The notes: generated by a model from the letters alone, not told the origin. Positions 35,696 to 44,494 are shown, numbered from the stretch's first letter. The stretch: DNA of 64,000 bases from JAKOUL01 sp035378845 (GCA_035378845.1 DAOSUP010000008.1:1-64000), one strand, 5' to 3'. A program made the numbers and translations.

Positions 35696-36562
35696 CTACT
35701 TACCAATTGCCCCAAGAGAAATTCCACGTAATAAGTATTTATGGAACAATACAAAAATCAATAAAACAGGTGCTACAGAAATAAAAGCAGCGGCCATGGT
35801 AGGACCTATACCTCGGTAAGGGTCACCCCATCCTTGGCTAAATCTTACAAGAGCAATAGGTAATGTAAATTTATCTGAACTTGTAAGCACCAGTAATGGC
35901 CATAAAAAACCATTCCAAGATCCCAAAAAGGTCATTAAAGCAAGAGTAACTAATGCTGGTCTGATAATTGGTATAGCAATGGTTATAAGAAATCTTATTC
36001 TACTACAGCCATCAATAAAAGCTACTTCTTCAAGTTCTTTTGGAATTCCTAACATATACTGACGAAGCATAAATACACCAAAAGTGCCCCCTAAACCAGG
36101 CAAAATCAATGAAGCAAAAGTATTCATAAGACTTAAGCTATGAATAATAAAATAATTAGGAACTAAGAAAATAATACCAGGGAATGCAAGTATAGCGACA
36201 TAAGACCAAAATACAACATTGTGACCTGGAAAGTCAATTCTTGCAAGAGCATAAGCAGCTGGTATTGCAACTAATAAGCCCAATATTGTAGCTATAATTG
36301 CCACCACTACACTATTCTTAAGAGCATTAGCCACACTTATTCCACCAGAAGGTCTGAATACAGTTAAATAATTTTCAAAAGTAAGAGGGTTAGGAATCCA
36401 CTGGGGTACAGTCTCTGCTACTGCGACAGGTGTAGGCTTTAAAGAAGTTGTTAACATCCAGAATATAGGGGTGAACCAAATAATCCCAACAATCCAGATG
36501 ACAACAGAGAGAAGAATTACTTTATAATCTTTTTTTATTTTCAACCATAATTGCATTATCAC
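35696..36562 (-). CDS. ABC sugar transporter permease, MalG type
   Basis: 288-residue inner-membrane permease of a CUT1 carbohydrate importer. It has about six membrane segments, and the EAA loop reads EEVAFIDGCSRIRFLITIAI. The C-terminus YLLRGISLGAIGK is typical of MalG proteins (ending in G-A-x-K). The start overlaps the stop of the MalF-type gene by four bases. Together with the binding protein at 39798-41057 it imports arabino-oligosaccharides (inferred from the neighbours). No ATPase gene is in the operon. Confidence 0.93.
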   Translation of the reverse strand: MIMQLWLKIKKDYKVILLSVVIWIVGIIWFTPIFWMLTTSLKPTPVAVAETVPQWIPNPLTFENYLTVFRPSGGISVANALKNSVVVAIIATILGLLVAIPAAYALARIDFPGHNVVFWSYVAILAFPGIIFLVPNYFIIHSLSLMNTFASLILPGLGGTFGVFMLRQYMLGIPKELEEVAFIDGCSRIRFLITIAIPIIRPALVTLALMTFLGSWNGFLWPLLVLTSSDKFTLPIALVRFSQGWGDPYRGIGPTMAAAFISVAPVLLIFVLFHKYLLRGISLGAIGK

Positions 36563-37464
36563 TCCACCTCCGCAGATTTAATTGACTTAGTCAATAATGC
36601 AAGTTGAATTGCACTAAAGGCTAAGATGACCACAAAAATATACCAGGAAATTGCTGCCGCTCGTCCTAACTGCTGTCTCTCAAAACCAACAAGGTATAGA
36701 TAGTAAACGATAGTCCGTGTAGAACCTGCAGGACCTCCTCCTGTAAGCATATATACCTGATCAAATAAGCCAAAAGCTAATAAAACATGACGAGTTACAT
36801 CAAAAAACATTACATTTCTAATCCAAGGTAATGTGATATGTGTAAATTGTTGCCAAGCATTAGCACCATCAAGTTTTGCTGCTTCATACTGCTCTGGTGG
36901 GATTCTCTGTAAAGAACCCAAGTATAGAAGTACACTAAAACCAACAATCCACCATGCAGTGATAATAATGATCCAAGTCCAAGCTATCTGTGAAGTACTA
37001 AACCAAGAAGCTGGAGTATCAATACCCAATTTTTGCAAATAATACTTTGCTAAAGCTTGAGGCTGTGAACCTAATATCCATCTCCAAGAGAGCAAAACTC
37101 CTATAGAGCCAAAAAAGGTCGGTGATACAAAAGCAACTAATGCCCATAATTTACCATAAAATCTCTTGTTTATAAGAAGAGCAAGAGCTATTCCAAGAGC
37201 AACTATCAGTGGAACACTAATAGCTGCAAACATAACAGTATTCTTTAGAGTATCCCAAAATCTGGAGTCTTCCCATACTCTCACAAAGTTTTCTAATCCA
37301 ATAAACCGAGCTTCACCAATAATTTTCCAATCATGAAAGCTTATAATTACTCCATAAATTAAAGGCAATATAACAAAAATTACAAAAAAAATGAAATGAG
37401 GAAGGAGAAATAAATAGGCTTCTATTGTATCACGTAGTCGCTTTCTTGATCCCCTTTTACTCAT
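36559..37464 (-). CDS. ABC sugar transporter permease, MalF type
   Basis: 301-residue CUT1 permease. Six membrane segments are visible, the EAA loop is QYEAAKLDGANAWQQFTHIT, and the GGPAGSTRTIVYYLY block is conserved in MalF-like proteins. It overlaps the MalG-type gene by four bases. A hairpin (37513-37539) stands between it and the LamG gene upstream, which may lower its expression. Confidence 0.93.
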   Translation of the reverse strand: MSKRGSRKRLRDTIEAYLFLLPHFIFFVIFVILPLIYGVIISFHDWKIIGEARFIGLENFVRVWEDSRFWDTLKNTVMFAAISVPLIVALGIALALLINKRFYGKLWALVAFVSPTFFGSIGVLLSWRWILGSQPQALAKYYLQKLGIDTPASWFSTSQIAWTWIIIITAWWIVGFSVLLYLGSLQRIPPEQYEAAKLDGANAWQQFTHITLPWIRNVMFFDVTRHVLLAFGLFDQVYMLTGGGPAGSTRTIVYYLYLVGFERQQLGRAAAISWYIFVVILAFSAIQLALLTKSIKSAEVE

Positions 37465-37512
37465 TGATGCTCCTCCTTCACTTTATGTATTGTACCCCAA
37501 ACTTAAAGAGGG

Positions 37513-37539
37513 AGCCCCCTCAAGTTAAAAGAGGGGGCT
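37513..37539 (-). terminator. Intercistronic hairpin before the permease genes
   Basis: A perfect nine-pair stem (AGCCCCCTC, 37513-37521, with 37531-37539) and a nine-base loop lie shortly after the LamG gene. On the minus strand there is only CCCTCTTT after the stem, so it is more likely an RNA-stabilising or attenuating hairpin than a full terminator. Confidence 0.6.
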
Positions 37540-37548
37540 TCTTACTAC

Positions 37549-38298
37549 TTAAATTGGGTAAGATTTATAGAGGTCTAATACTTCATTCTCACTTAAGACT
37601 TTATCATAGATTCTAAGCTCATCAAAAATCCCTCTCAATGGGAGATCCCAATAATTTACACCAATTGCAAAAACTCCACCTGGCTTTAAGCTAAATACAT
37701 CAGGAACAAGTCCATCTGGATTAGGCTGTCCATTGATCTGGACTTTTGATATCATTTGTTTACCATTAACATATATATTTGCTTTCCCATGATCTACAGT
37801 AAGAACTACATGATACCATTTCCCTGTCTGTAAATTTTCGCTGCATAAACCATCGTACCAAATATCTTTTACGTCATCTCTTGCCCAAAGTAAAGTCCCT
37901 TGAGACCAACCAAAAGGTACAAGACTAACCCAATGGAAAGATCCATTATCATCAATATATGCTCCAAAGAAAGTTGGAGTATGCATTGTAAAGCTTTCTA
38001 TATTCACCAAGAAAGACACACTATAGTCATAATCTTTTATTAAATCGTCTGGTAGAACAACCCCTCTTCTTCCATTAAAAAGTAGAGCTTTTCCTTTAAT
38101 TCCATCAGTATATTCTATATCCTTAGCAGCAATGTTTATCTTAGCACCTACTACCTTCCCATCTCCAAAATGACCTGTAGCATCTTTTAAATCTCCATCA
38201 AATGGGAAATAGGCAATCAAACTATCTTCTTGACCAAAACCGACTCCTAAGAGAATAATTAAGGAAATTAATAAACCCACAAAGAATCTGCTCTTCAT
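37549..38298 (-). CDS. Secreted LamG/concanavalin-like domain protein
   Basis: 249 residues. A signal peptide (MKSRFFVGLLISLIILLGVGFG) is followed by a single LamG-type jelly roll. DSLIAYFPFDGDLKDATGHFGDG opens the fold (split here over two conserved stretches), GKWYHVVLTVDHGKANIYVNG is the middle, and LRGIFDELRIYDKVLSENEV closes it. No catalytic domain is attached. In this operon, between an arabinanase and the permeases, it is probably an extracellular polysaccharide-binding protein, perhaps presenting arabinan to the GH43 or to the ABC binding protein (inference). Confidence 0.85.
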   Translation of the reverse strand: MKSRFFVGLLISLIILLGVGFGQEDSLIAYFPFDGDLKDATGHFGDGKVVGAKINIAAKDIEYTDGIKGKALLFNGRRGVVLPDDLIKDYDYSVSFLVNIESFTMHTPTFFGAYIDDNGSFHWVSLVPFGWSQGTLLWARDDVKDIWYDGLCSENLQTGKWYHVVLTVDHGKANIYVNGKQMISKVQINGQPNPDGLVPDVFSLKPGGVFAIGVNYWDLPLRGIFDELRIYDKVLSENEVLDLYKSYPI

Positions 38299-38313
38299 GT
38301 TAAAAACCTCCCT

Positions 38314-39741
38314 CTACTTTGTTTTTTGTACACCCCAAACAGAAACTCCTCTCTTAGATAAACATGAAAAGGTCACAACCTTTTTCACTGAAACAGGATC
38401 CCACTGAGACAGAACAATACCTTTATAAACCTCAGTGTTACCATTGGAGTTAATCTCTAAGGTGAGATATTGATCCTTTAATTCCCACTTGCCAGTAGCT
38501 TCTCCTGATATAGTGCCATCTGCCTTTAAAGATATATCCAAAGGAGTCTTAATATCTGCAGTAATATCCTTTCCATGATTAATCAAGAAATAATCCCCTG
38601 CAACATCATTGATATTAAGCTTTGAGATAGACTCTCCTGCATAAGGAAAAGGCGCTACAACTGGCCATCCATCAGAGTTAAGGAACATCTGATGAACCCT
38701 CATCGTAAAATACTCTCCTCTTCCAGGAAATCTTGTATGAAAAACTATAAAATATTTACCTGTTTCTGGATCATAATAAGCTGAGTTATGACCAGGAGAA
38801 ACATAGCCAAAGGTTAAAACGCTGCGAGCATTATTTTTATTTAAATTAAAGTTACCAATTAATTTAGCACCATATTCAGATAGTTTTGTTCTGTCTCTTC
38901 CTGATGCATCTACCATACTTTTACCTTCAGTATCTAAATAAGGTCCGTCTGGATTTTTAGATCTTGCCACTCTAATGTTATAACCACCCTTAGAGTCTAA
39001 CCCTCCAAAGCTCAAAAAAAGATAGTAGTAATCTGTTTCAGGACTGTAAAGTATGAATGATCCCTCCATAGGAGCATGATATCCACCAGCAAGTTTCTTT
39101 CCATATCCTTGATTGGGAAGAGGAAAACCAGTTTTGGGATCTAACTTTACAATATATATTCCTCCAAAGTATGAGCCATAAGACATCCATAAATTCCCTT
39201 CTTTATCATAGAATACATGAGGGTCAATACAGTTTGGATGCTTTTGAGGATCATACATGGTACCATCAGGAGCCAAACCCTCTTCAAAACGTATACCAGA
39301 TTTTAGTATAAGCTTTACATTTTTATAAGGTCCTTCTATATTATCTGAGACTGCAATTCCTATAGTTGATCTGAAAGCTCCGAAAGTACTTACACAATAA
39401 TACATATAATACTTACCATCAGAAAGCTGTATGACAGAAGGTGCCCACACATCAGGATTTGGAGTTTCAGCCCATTCAAAAGCCTCAGAGAGTTCTACAG
39501 AAATATTTGGAATAATTTTATTGTCATCATTAAGACTTGAATTAACTGTTTGCCATACCATAAGATCCTTCGCCTTTGCAACTGCAAGATGAGAACCAAA
39601 GACATAATAGAAATCTCCTGCTTTAGTTATTGCAGGATCATGAACAGAAGCCCAAGCCTGAAAAGGCATAACATCTGTATCTGAAAGTGTAATACTTGTC
39701 AGAAGAACTAATAATATCATTAAAATAACTAATTGTTTCAT
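38314..39741 (-). CDS. Secreted endo-1,5-alpha-L-arabinanase, GH43
   Basis: 475 residues with signal peptide (MKQLVILMILLVLLTSITLS). The five-bladed propeller has the catalytic base Asp in SVHDPAITKAGDFYYVFGSH, the pKa-modulating Asp in CIDPHVFYD, and the acid Glu in APMEGSFILYS. A C-terminal beta-barrel of about 120 residues follows (LKADGTISGEATGKWEL), as in Bacillus Abn2-type arabinanases, which have nearly the same length. The gene starts right after a terminator hairpin. Its GGAGGG ribosome-binding site lies next to the T run. It cuts arabinan into arabino-oligosaccharides outside the cell. Confidence 0.92.
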   Translation of the reverse strand: MKQLVILMILLVLLTSITLSDTDVMPFQAWASVHDPAITKAGDFYYVFGSHLAVAKAKDLMVWQTVNSSLNDDNKIIPNISVELSEAFEWAETPNPDVWAPSVIQLSDGKYYMYYCVSTFGAFRSTIGIAVSDNIEGPYKNVKLILKSGIRFEEGLAPDGTMYDPQKHPNCIDPHVFYDKEGNLWMSYGSYFGGIYIVKLDPKTGFPLPNQGYGKKLAGGYHAPMEGSFILYSPETDYYYLFLSFGGLDSKGGYNIRVARSKNPDGPYLDTEGKSMVDASGRDRTKLSEYGAKLIGNFNLNKNNARSVLTFGYVSPGHNSAYYDPETGKYFIVFHTRFPGRGEYFTMRVHQMFLNSDGWPVVAPFPYAGESISKLNINDVAGDYFLINHGKDITADIKTPLDISLKADGTISGEATGKWELKDQYLTLEINSNGNTEVYKGIVLSQWDPVSVKKVVTFSCLSKRGVSVWGVQKTK

Positions 39742-39753
39742 AAAATTTGCCCT

Positions 39754-39785
39754 CCAAAAAAGAGGGAGGAATTCATCCTCCCTCT
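39754..39785 (-). terminator. Rho-independent terminator after the sugar-binding-protein gene
   Basis: On the minus strand a perfect ten-pair stem (AGAGGGAGGA, 39761-39770, with 39776-39785) and a five-base loop are followed by six Ts. It begins 12 bases after the binding-protein stop and precedes the GH43 gene, so the distal genes are transcribed by read-through. Confidence 0.9.
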
Positions 39786-39797
39786 TAAGTAACTTAC

Positions 39798-41057
39798 TTA
39801 TTTCCCTTTTCCTGCCCAGTAATCCTCTAATATTGGCATAACTTCTTCTGCTGCCATACTCATTGCCTTTTCAGGTGTCAACTTTCTTGTGATTAACACA
39901 TCTTCCAAGTATACTGCTACTGTATCTAACACCTCTGAGATGTATGGGAACATTTGGAAGGTTTTCACATATGGTAATTGTTGAGCTATGGTATATATGT
40001 ATGGAAGTTTATCTTTCAATTCTTTACCTGTTGCTATAGATTTTCTTGCAGGTGTTTGTCCTGCTGCATACCATTCAATAGCATGATCCCATAAATATTT
40101 CATCCATGTCATAGATGCTTTCAATACTTGTGGATCCTGAGCCATAACCTTTGGTAAAGCTAATACATGTGATCCACCAAACACTGCCCTCTTAGTTCCA
40201 AGTAATGGGGCTGGTGCTGCTCCAAAGTTTTCCTTAAAAAGCTCTTTCCATGCGGTAGATGTCCATACTCCTGTGATTAATACACTGGCTTGTCCACTTT
40301 CAAAGGCAGGACCTGGGTCTACAGAAGCCTTAGGAAAATAGCCCTTATCCTGAAATTCCATAAGAAGTCTTAGAGCTTTTGCTCCTGCGTCCTGGAATGC
40401 TGGCTGTTTAAAGTCTGGGGTTAATAAATCTCCACCAAATTGCCACAGTAGATGTACCCACAACCAGCTCCATGTAGGGTTCTCATAATATGGTGTAATA
40501 CCTTTTGGTGTTATCTTTTTCAGAGCCTCCATAGCTTTTTCAAATTCAGCTTTGGTCTTTGGTGGTTTATTAGGATCTAATCCTGCTTTTGCAAAATTTC
40601 CTTTATTATATGCCATATAAAAGATCCAGCAATCTAAAGGAACACCATATATTTTATTCCCCTTTACAATGTCTTTACGTAGTTCTGGATAAACATCATT
40701 AATATCTATTCCATATTGCTTTAGTTCACTTGCTGTAAAGGTCTTAAACTGATCTTGTTCAATATAAATAGGCATATCCATTTTCCTTATGAGTAAAATT
40801 TGTGGCGCTTGTTTTGTAGCTATACCTGTAGATAGTTTTGTCTTATATTCCAAAGAATTTCCTAAAACAAGGTGTACCACTTCTATATCTGGATGTTCTT
40901 TGTTAAAACTACTAATGATCTTATCCATATATGCCCCATCTGCTCCACTAAGAGGTGTCATAAAAGTTAAAGTTATTTTTTTAGCCTGCCCTAAACCTAC
41001 TACCATAAGAGTCAATAAAGCTATAATTATAATCACACTTATCTTCTTTAGACTCAT
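39798..41057 (-). CDS. ABC transporter sugar-binding protein (family 1, CUT1 type)
   Basis: 419-residue secreted protein. The signal peptide MSLKKISVIIIIALLTLMVVGLG is followed by the MalE-like fold: ITLTFMTPLSGADGAYMDKI at the start, FNKEHPDIEVVHLV, and later VLITGVWTSTAWKELF. First gene of the arabinan operon. It has an AAGGGGGTT ribosome-binding site before the ATG at 41057. By context the ligand is an arabino-oligosaccharide. A terminator just after it makes it the most abundant product of the operon. Confidence 0.92.
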   Translation of the reverse strand: MSLKKISVIIIIALLTLMVVGLGQAKKITLTFMTPLSGADGAYMDKIISSFNKEHPDIEVVHLVLGNSLEYKTKLSTGIATKQAPQILLIRKMDMPIYIEQDQFKTFTASELKQYGIDINDVYPELRKDIVKGNKIYGVPLDCWIFYMAYNKGNFAKAGLDPNKPPKTKAEFEKAMEALKKITPKGITPYYENPTWSWLWVHLLWQFGGDLLTPDFKQPAFQDAGAKALRLLMEFQDKGYFPKASVDPGPAFESGQASVLITGVWTSTAWKELFKENFGAAPAPLLGTKRAVFGGSHVLALPKVMAQDPQVLKASMTWMKYLWDHAIEWYAAGQTPARKSIATGKELKDKLPYIYTIAQQLPYVKTFQMFPYISEVLDTVAVYLEDVLITRKLTPEKAMSMAAEEVMPILEDYWAGKGK

Positions 41058-41210
41058 TTTTTAACCCCCTTAACTTAAAATTAGACTATTACACGGAGAA
41101 GGAAAAACATCTAAACCCTTAATATTCTTATTTGTTTTCTCACCTCCCACTCTTTTTAATTTTCCGAAAAGGTTTCCAGTAAATTCAACAACTTATCAAC
41201 TCCATATACT

Positions 41211-41229
41211 TTACTAAAAATTTTAGTTA
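41211..41229. promoter_or_regulatory. Palindromic operator candidate of the arabinan operon
   Basis: The core ACTAAAA-A-TTTTAGT (41213-41227) is a perfect 15-base palindrome. It lies directly after the -10 box of the minus-strand promoter at the expected transcription start. The half-site TTACTAAAA recurs upstream of araB (47217-47241). Confidence 0.6.
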
Positions 41230-41230
41230 A

Positions 41231-41259
41231 ATTTTAACGCAGAAATTTTTAAATGTCAA
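41231..41259 (-). promoter_or_regulatory. Promoter of the arabinan-uptake operon
   Basis: On the minus strand a perfect TTGACA (41254-41259) is followed after 17 bases by TAAAAT (41231-41236, one mismatch). The leader to the ATG at 41057 is about 165 bases. Confidence 0.75.
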
Positions 41260-41345
41260 TAAGCAAATTTTATTTAACATTCCAAACCTATATAATTCAG
41301 CCTTCTTAAAAGAAATCTCTTTAAATCTATCTTTGTTTCTTGTAT

Positions 41346-41362
41346 AATTTTTACTAAAAATT
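41346..41362. promoter_or_regulatory. AT-rich palindrome upstream of the LacI-type gene
   Basis: AATTTTTA-C-TAAAAATT is a perfect 17-base palindrome containing the half-site TTACTAAAA. It could be a second regulator site in the divergent region. The AT-rich background makes chance more likely here than for the araB site. Confidence 0.4.
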
Positions 41363-41413
41363 ACTATTAAGCATTATAATATAAATGGTTAGATAAAATT
41401 TACTTAAAATAGG

Positions 41414-41443
41414 TTGACTTGCAAATAAAAGTAATAGTATATT
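41414..41443 (+). promoter_or_regulatory. Promoter of the second arabinose-locus LacI-type gene
   Basis: TTGACT (41414-41419) and TATATT (41438-41443), each one mismatch from consensus, are separated by 18 bases. They lie about 30 bases before the ATG at 41474. Confidence 0.6.
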
Positions 41444-41473
41444 TAAATAAAATTTTTAAAAGGAAAAGTAACA

Positions 41474-42481
41474 ATGCGAAGGGGAAATAATAAAAGAAAA
41501 GTAACTTTAAAGGATATTGCCAAAGCAGCAGAGGTATCCGTCTCTGCAGTATCCTTTGCTTTGAATAACAAAGGATCCCTTAATCCTGAGACAAAGACCA
41601 AGATACTAAAAGTTGCTCAAGAATTAGGATATATTCCTGAAAAGGAGTTTAAAAAAACCTATACCATAGGCTTAGTAATTAGTGATGTCACAAATCCTTT
41701 TTATCCTGCAGTTATTACTGGAGTAGAAAGTGTACTCTTAAAACATGAGTATAGTCTCTTTCTTTGTAATACAGATTATGACCCCAATTTAGGTTGTACA
41801 TCTATAAAAAGATTTATAGATAGAAATGTGGATGGGGCAATTATTATGACAAATAGGCTTGATGATTCTACCATTGAACTTCTTAAATTACATAACATTC
41901 CTGTAGTAGTTTTTGATAGAAGTATAGAAGGCTTAGATGTAAGTGGACTTCTTGTGGATTTTCAATCAGGGATATCGGAAGCTGTAACTCATTTGGTAAA
42001 TTTAGGACATACTGATATAGCTATTATTACAGGTCCATTAGATTTAGAAACAGCTCAAGCAAGGCTCCGTGCCTTTAAAATGGCTCTTAAAAGATATCAT
42101 ATAGAGCTTTCAGAAGATAGAATTGTTGAAGGGGATTTTAAGATGAAAAGTGGCGAAGAAGCTATGAGAAAAGTTTTAAAGATGGATCCAAGACCTACCG
42201 CAGTATTTGTATCTAACGATATGATGGCTATCGGTGCTCTTAGAGAAGCCCAAAATCAAGGAGTAAAAGTTCCAGAAGAGATATCAATTGTGGGATTAGA
42301 TGATATTATGATGTCATCCTATGTAAATCCACCATTAACTACTGTAGTATTCCCTCAACAGGAGGTAGGGTCAAAGGCTGCTGAGTTAATATTAAAGTAC
42401 ATAGAGCATGGAGAAAAAATCGTATCATATATCCATACATACTTAGTAGTAAGAAAGTCTACAGGACCAGCTCCCAGGTAA
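41474..42481 (+). CDS. LacI-family transcriptional regulator, divergent from the arabinan operon
   Basis: 335 residues. The helix-turn-helix VTLKDIAKAAEVSVSAVSFA is at residues about 9-30, followed by the effector domain (IGLVISDVTNPFYPAVITGV, VFVSNDMMAIGAL, GLDDIMMSSYVNPPLTTVVF). The upstream sequence AAAAGGAAAAG gives only a modest ribosome-binding site. It diverges from the binding-protein gene at 41057, with shared palindromes between them, and so probably controls arabinan uptake. It ends four bases from a convergent gene, with no clear terminator. Confidence 0.92.
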   Translation: MRRGNNKRKVTLKDIAKAAEVSVSAVSFALNNKGSLNPETKTKILKVAQELGYIPEKEFKKTYTIGLVISDVTNPFYPAVITGVESVLLKHEYSLFLCNTDYDPNLGCTSIKRFIDRNVDGAIIMTNRLDDSTIELLKLHNIPVVVFDRSIEGLDVSGLLVDFQSGISEAVTHLVNLGHTDIAIITGPLDLETAQARLRAFKMALKRYHIELSEDRIVEGDFKMKSGEEAMRKVLKMDPRPTAVFVSNDMMAIGALREAQNQGVKVPEEISIVGLDDIMMSSYVNPPLTTVVFPQQEVGSKAAELILKYIEHGEKIVSYIHTYLVVRKSTGPAPR

Positions 42482-42485
42482 AAAT

Positions 42486-43271
42486 CTATTCTGTCTCCTT
42501 TGCAAAAAGAGCAGCACCTAAAGCTCCTACTATTTGTGGCTCAGAAGGTACTTTAATCTCTTCTCCTAAAAGTTCTTCTAAAGCCAGTACTACGCCACCA
42601 TTTTTAGCTACTCCGCCAGTCATAACTATATCTTTTTCAATGCCTATCCTTTTAGCAAGATTTAAAACTCTTTTTGCTACAGAGTAATTTAATCCTTTTA
42701 TAATCTCATTTTTATCTTTACCCTCAGATAGAAGAGTGATCACTTCAGATTCTGCAAAAACAGTACATATATTAGTTATTTCTAAATGGTTTTTAGTATT
42801 TGCATGTATCTCTCCAAAATTTTTAAGATCCTCATGAAGTACATTTGACATAATCTCCAAAAATCTTCCTGTCCCTGCTGCACATTTATCATTCATAACA
42901 AAATCTACCACTAAATTATTTTTCCCTATTTTTATAACCTTACTATCTTGTCCTCCAATATCAATTACTGTTCTTGCCTGTGGAAAATAAAATTTAACTC
43001 CTTTTGCATGACAAGAAATTTCAGTTTTTGTATCTTTTGCAAAATTCACTCTCACTCTTCCATATCCTGTAGCTACAGTTCTTTTTATATCTTCCATTTT
43101 CAAATTAGCTTCTTTAAGAATCTCATCAATAAGTTTTAAAGAGGTATTCTCTCCATTAGGACCTGTTGCCGTAATTTTATAAGATATTACCTTATCCTCT
43201 CCATCCTTAGATAAAAGAAGCGCTACTTTAGTAGTTACAGATCCAATATCTACTCCCAAAAAATAATTCAT
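42486..43271 (-). CDS. 2-hydroxyacyl-CoA dehydratase activator ATPase (BadF/HgdC-like)
   Basis: 261 residues, typical of the ASKHA-fold archerase that injects an electron into 2-hydroxyacyl-CoA dehydratase-type enzymes using ATP. GVDIGSVTTKVALL is the phosphate-1 loop, VIDIGGQDSKVIKI the second. CAAGTGRFLE and NICTVFAESEV carry the two cysteines that bind the 4Fe-4S cluster between the subunits of a homodimer. It overlaps its dehydratase-like partner gene by four bases. It also lacks the larger fused domains of R-phenyllactate systems. Its partners are encoded at 43268-45446. Confidence 0.92.
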   Translation of the reverse strand: MNYFLGVDIGSVTTKVALLLSKDGEDKVISYKITATGPNGENTSLKLIDEILKEANLKMEDIKRTVATGYGRVRVNFAKDTKTEISCHAKGVKFYFPQARTVIDIGGQDSKVIKIGKNNLVVDFVMNDKCAAGTGRFLEIMSNVLHEDLKNFGEIHANTKNHLEITNICTVFAESEVITLLSEGKDKNEIIKGLNYSVAKRVLNLAKRIGIEKDIVMTGGVAKNGGVVLALEELLGEEIKVPSEPQIVGALGAALFAKETE

Positions 43272-44494
43272 GCTATCACCTCAAAAAAAGCTTCCATACG
43301 TGTCTTTATCTGCTCCTTAGGGAAATTAGTCTTATCTATTAAATCTCCATCAATAACTATTGCAGGGATTCCACCATTCACAAGTTTTTTCCTCAAAAAA
43401 TATGATGGCACAGAGCCCTGTCTACATCCCCATTGATTAAAAATTACTACTCCATCTGCTTTATATTCCTCTACATTCTTTACTGCTACATCATATCTTT
43501 CTTCAAGGGTAGAAAAAGCCTTGAGATTTAACATCTTTTTAGCCAAAGATTCAAAAGGATTATTAGGATCTAATTTCTCCCATGTAATAAAACTTGATTC
43601 TTCAAACACAATATAAGCCCCTTTACTTTTCATCCAATCAAAGAAATCTGTCCTAAAATAAGGTCCAAGATGCATCCAATACAGCCTAATCTTAGGTTCT
43701 ATTATCTTTCCTTTCTTTATCAAATCCTTAATTTTATCCCTTAAAGCCTTAAAAAATACTACCCCATACTTAGAGCCAAATGCAGAGAATATCATCCCTG
43801 CATAATCAAGAAACTCTTTCCCTCCAATCACTAAAGCTTCCTTTCTTAATTCATTTATCTCTAAGAGATACTCTCGTGCCTCATTAGAAAGATCAATTGC
43901 CTTTTTCAATTTTAAATCTGCATCCTGTATCCTCAACTTCATTGAGAGCTCATTATAAATTTTTTCAAGCTTTCCAGCAAGAAAGTCAACTCTTTCATAA
44001 GAATCCAAGGGGTAGTAACTCCCTCCATACATCTGGTTTAAAAGATAGAAAGAATATATAGCAGAATGACATGGTTTATTCACCGATATAAGGAGATCTG
44101 GATTTGGAAGAAAATTTAACTTAGATAGTCCGATTATACACTTATGCACACTGCAAAGATCAGAAGAAGAGACAAGCTCTTCACTCTCTTGTAATGGTCT
44201 TCCCACAAGATCTAATGCAGAGAGAAAACCAGATACAACTTCAGGAAGCATAGGATAAAGATCTAAAGCATAAAGAAATTCTGTAGGTGTAAAAATATTT
44301 ACCATTACTGCTTTTCCATCTCTCCCATAGGTTCTTCTTACAAGCTCTAATGCATACTGATAGGATATTTTCGTTACCTCATCATCCCTATATTTATAAG
44401 ACAAAAGGGCATTTACTAAGGGATAGATAGCAGGAAATTTTAGATATCTTTTCAGATTATCAGAATGATCAAATAACACATTATCTATTTTCAT
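43268..44494 (-). CDS. 2-hydroxyacyl-CoA dehydratase-like Fe-S protein, larger subunit
   Basis: 408 residues of the HgdB/FldBC/BcrC family. Conserved cysteines occur in LCSVHKCIIG and KPCHSAIY, and in the C-terminal NQWGCRQGSVPS motif, which closely resembles the family's cluster-binding sequence. It probably carries a 4Fe-4S or double-cubane cluster. It shares 14 bases with the smaller subunit gene upstream and four bases with the activator gene downstream. The reaction is not predictable: dehydration of a CoA ester, or reduction of a small molecule as in double-cubane proteins. No CoA-transferase gene is nearby. Confidence 0.82.
   Translation of the reverse strand: MKIDNVLFDHSDNLKRYLKFPAIYPLVNALLSYKYRDDEVTKISYQYALELVRRTYGRDGKAVMVNIFTPTEFLYALDLYPMLPEVVSGFLSALDLVGRPLQESEELVSSSDLCSVHKCIIGLSKLNFLPNPDLLISVNKPCHSAIYSFYLLNQMYGGSYYPLDSYERVDFLAGKLEKIYNELSMKLRIQDADLKLKKAIDLSNEAREYLLEINELRKEALVIGGKEFLDYAGMIFSAFGSKYGVVFFKALRDKIKDLIKKGKIIEPKIRLYWMHLGPYFRTDFFDWMKSKGAYIVFEESSFITWEKLDPNNPFESLAKKMLNLKAFSTLEERYDVAVKNVEEYKADGVVIFNQWGCRQGSVPSYFLRKKLVNGGIPAIVIDGDLIDKTNFPKEQIKTRMEAFFEVIA

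Larger units (their letters stand above)
41058..41473. other. Divergent control region of the arabinan operon and a LacI-type gene
   Basis: 416 bases, AT-rich, without a gene. It contains a minus-strand promoter (41231-41259), a plus-strand promoter (41414-41443) and two palindromes sharing the half-site TTACTAAAA (41211-41229 and 41346-41362). A GGAAACCTTTTCGG stretch near 41163-41176 is a weaker possible LacI-type site. Nothing else stands out. Confidence 0.65.

Noticed and set aside
41163..41180. GGAAACCTTTTCGG stretch as a LacI operator
   Set aside because: Its symmetry is weak and it lies well downstream of the mapped promoter; the palindrome at 41211-41229 is a better candidate.
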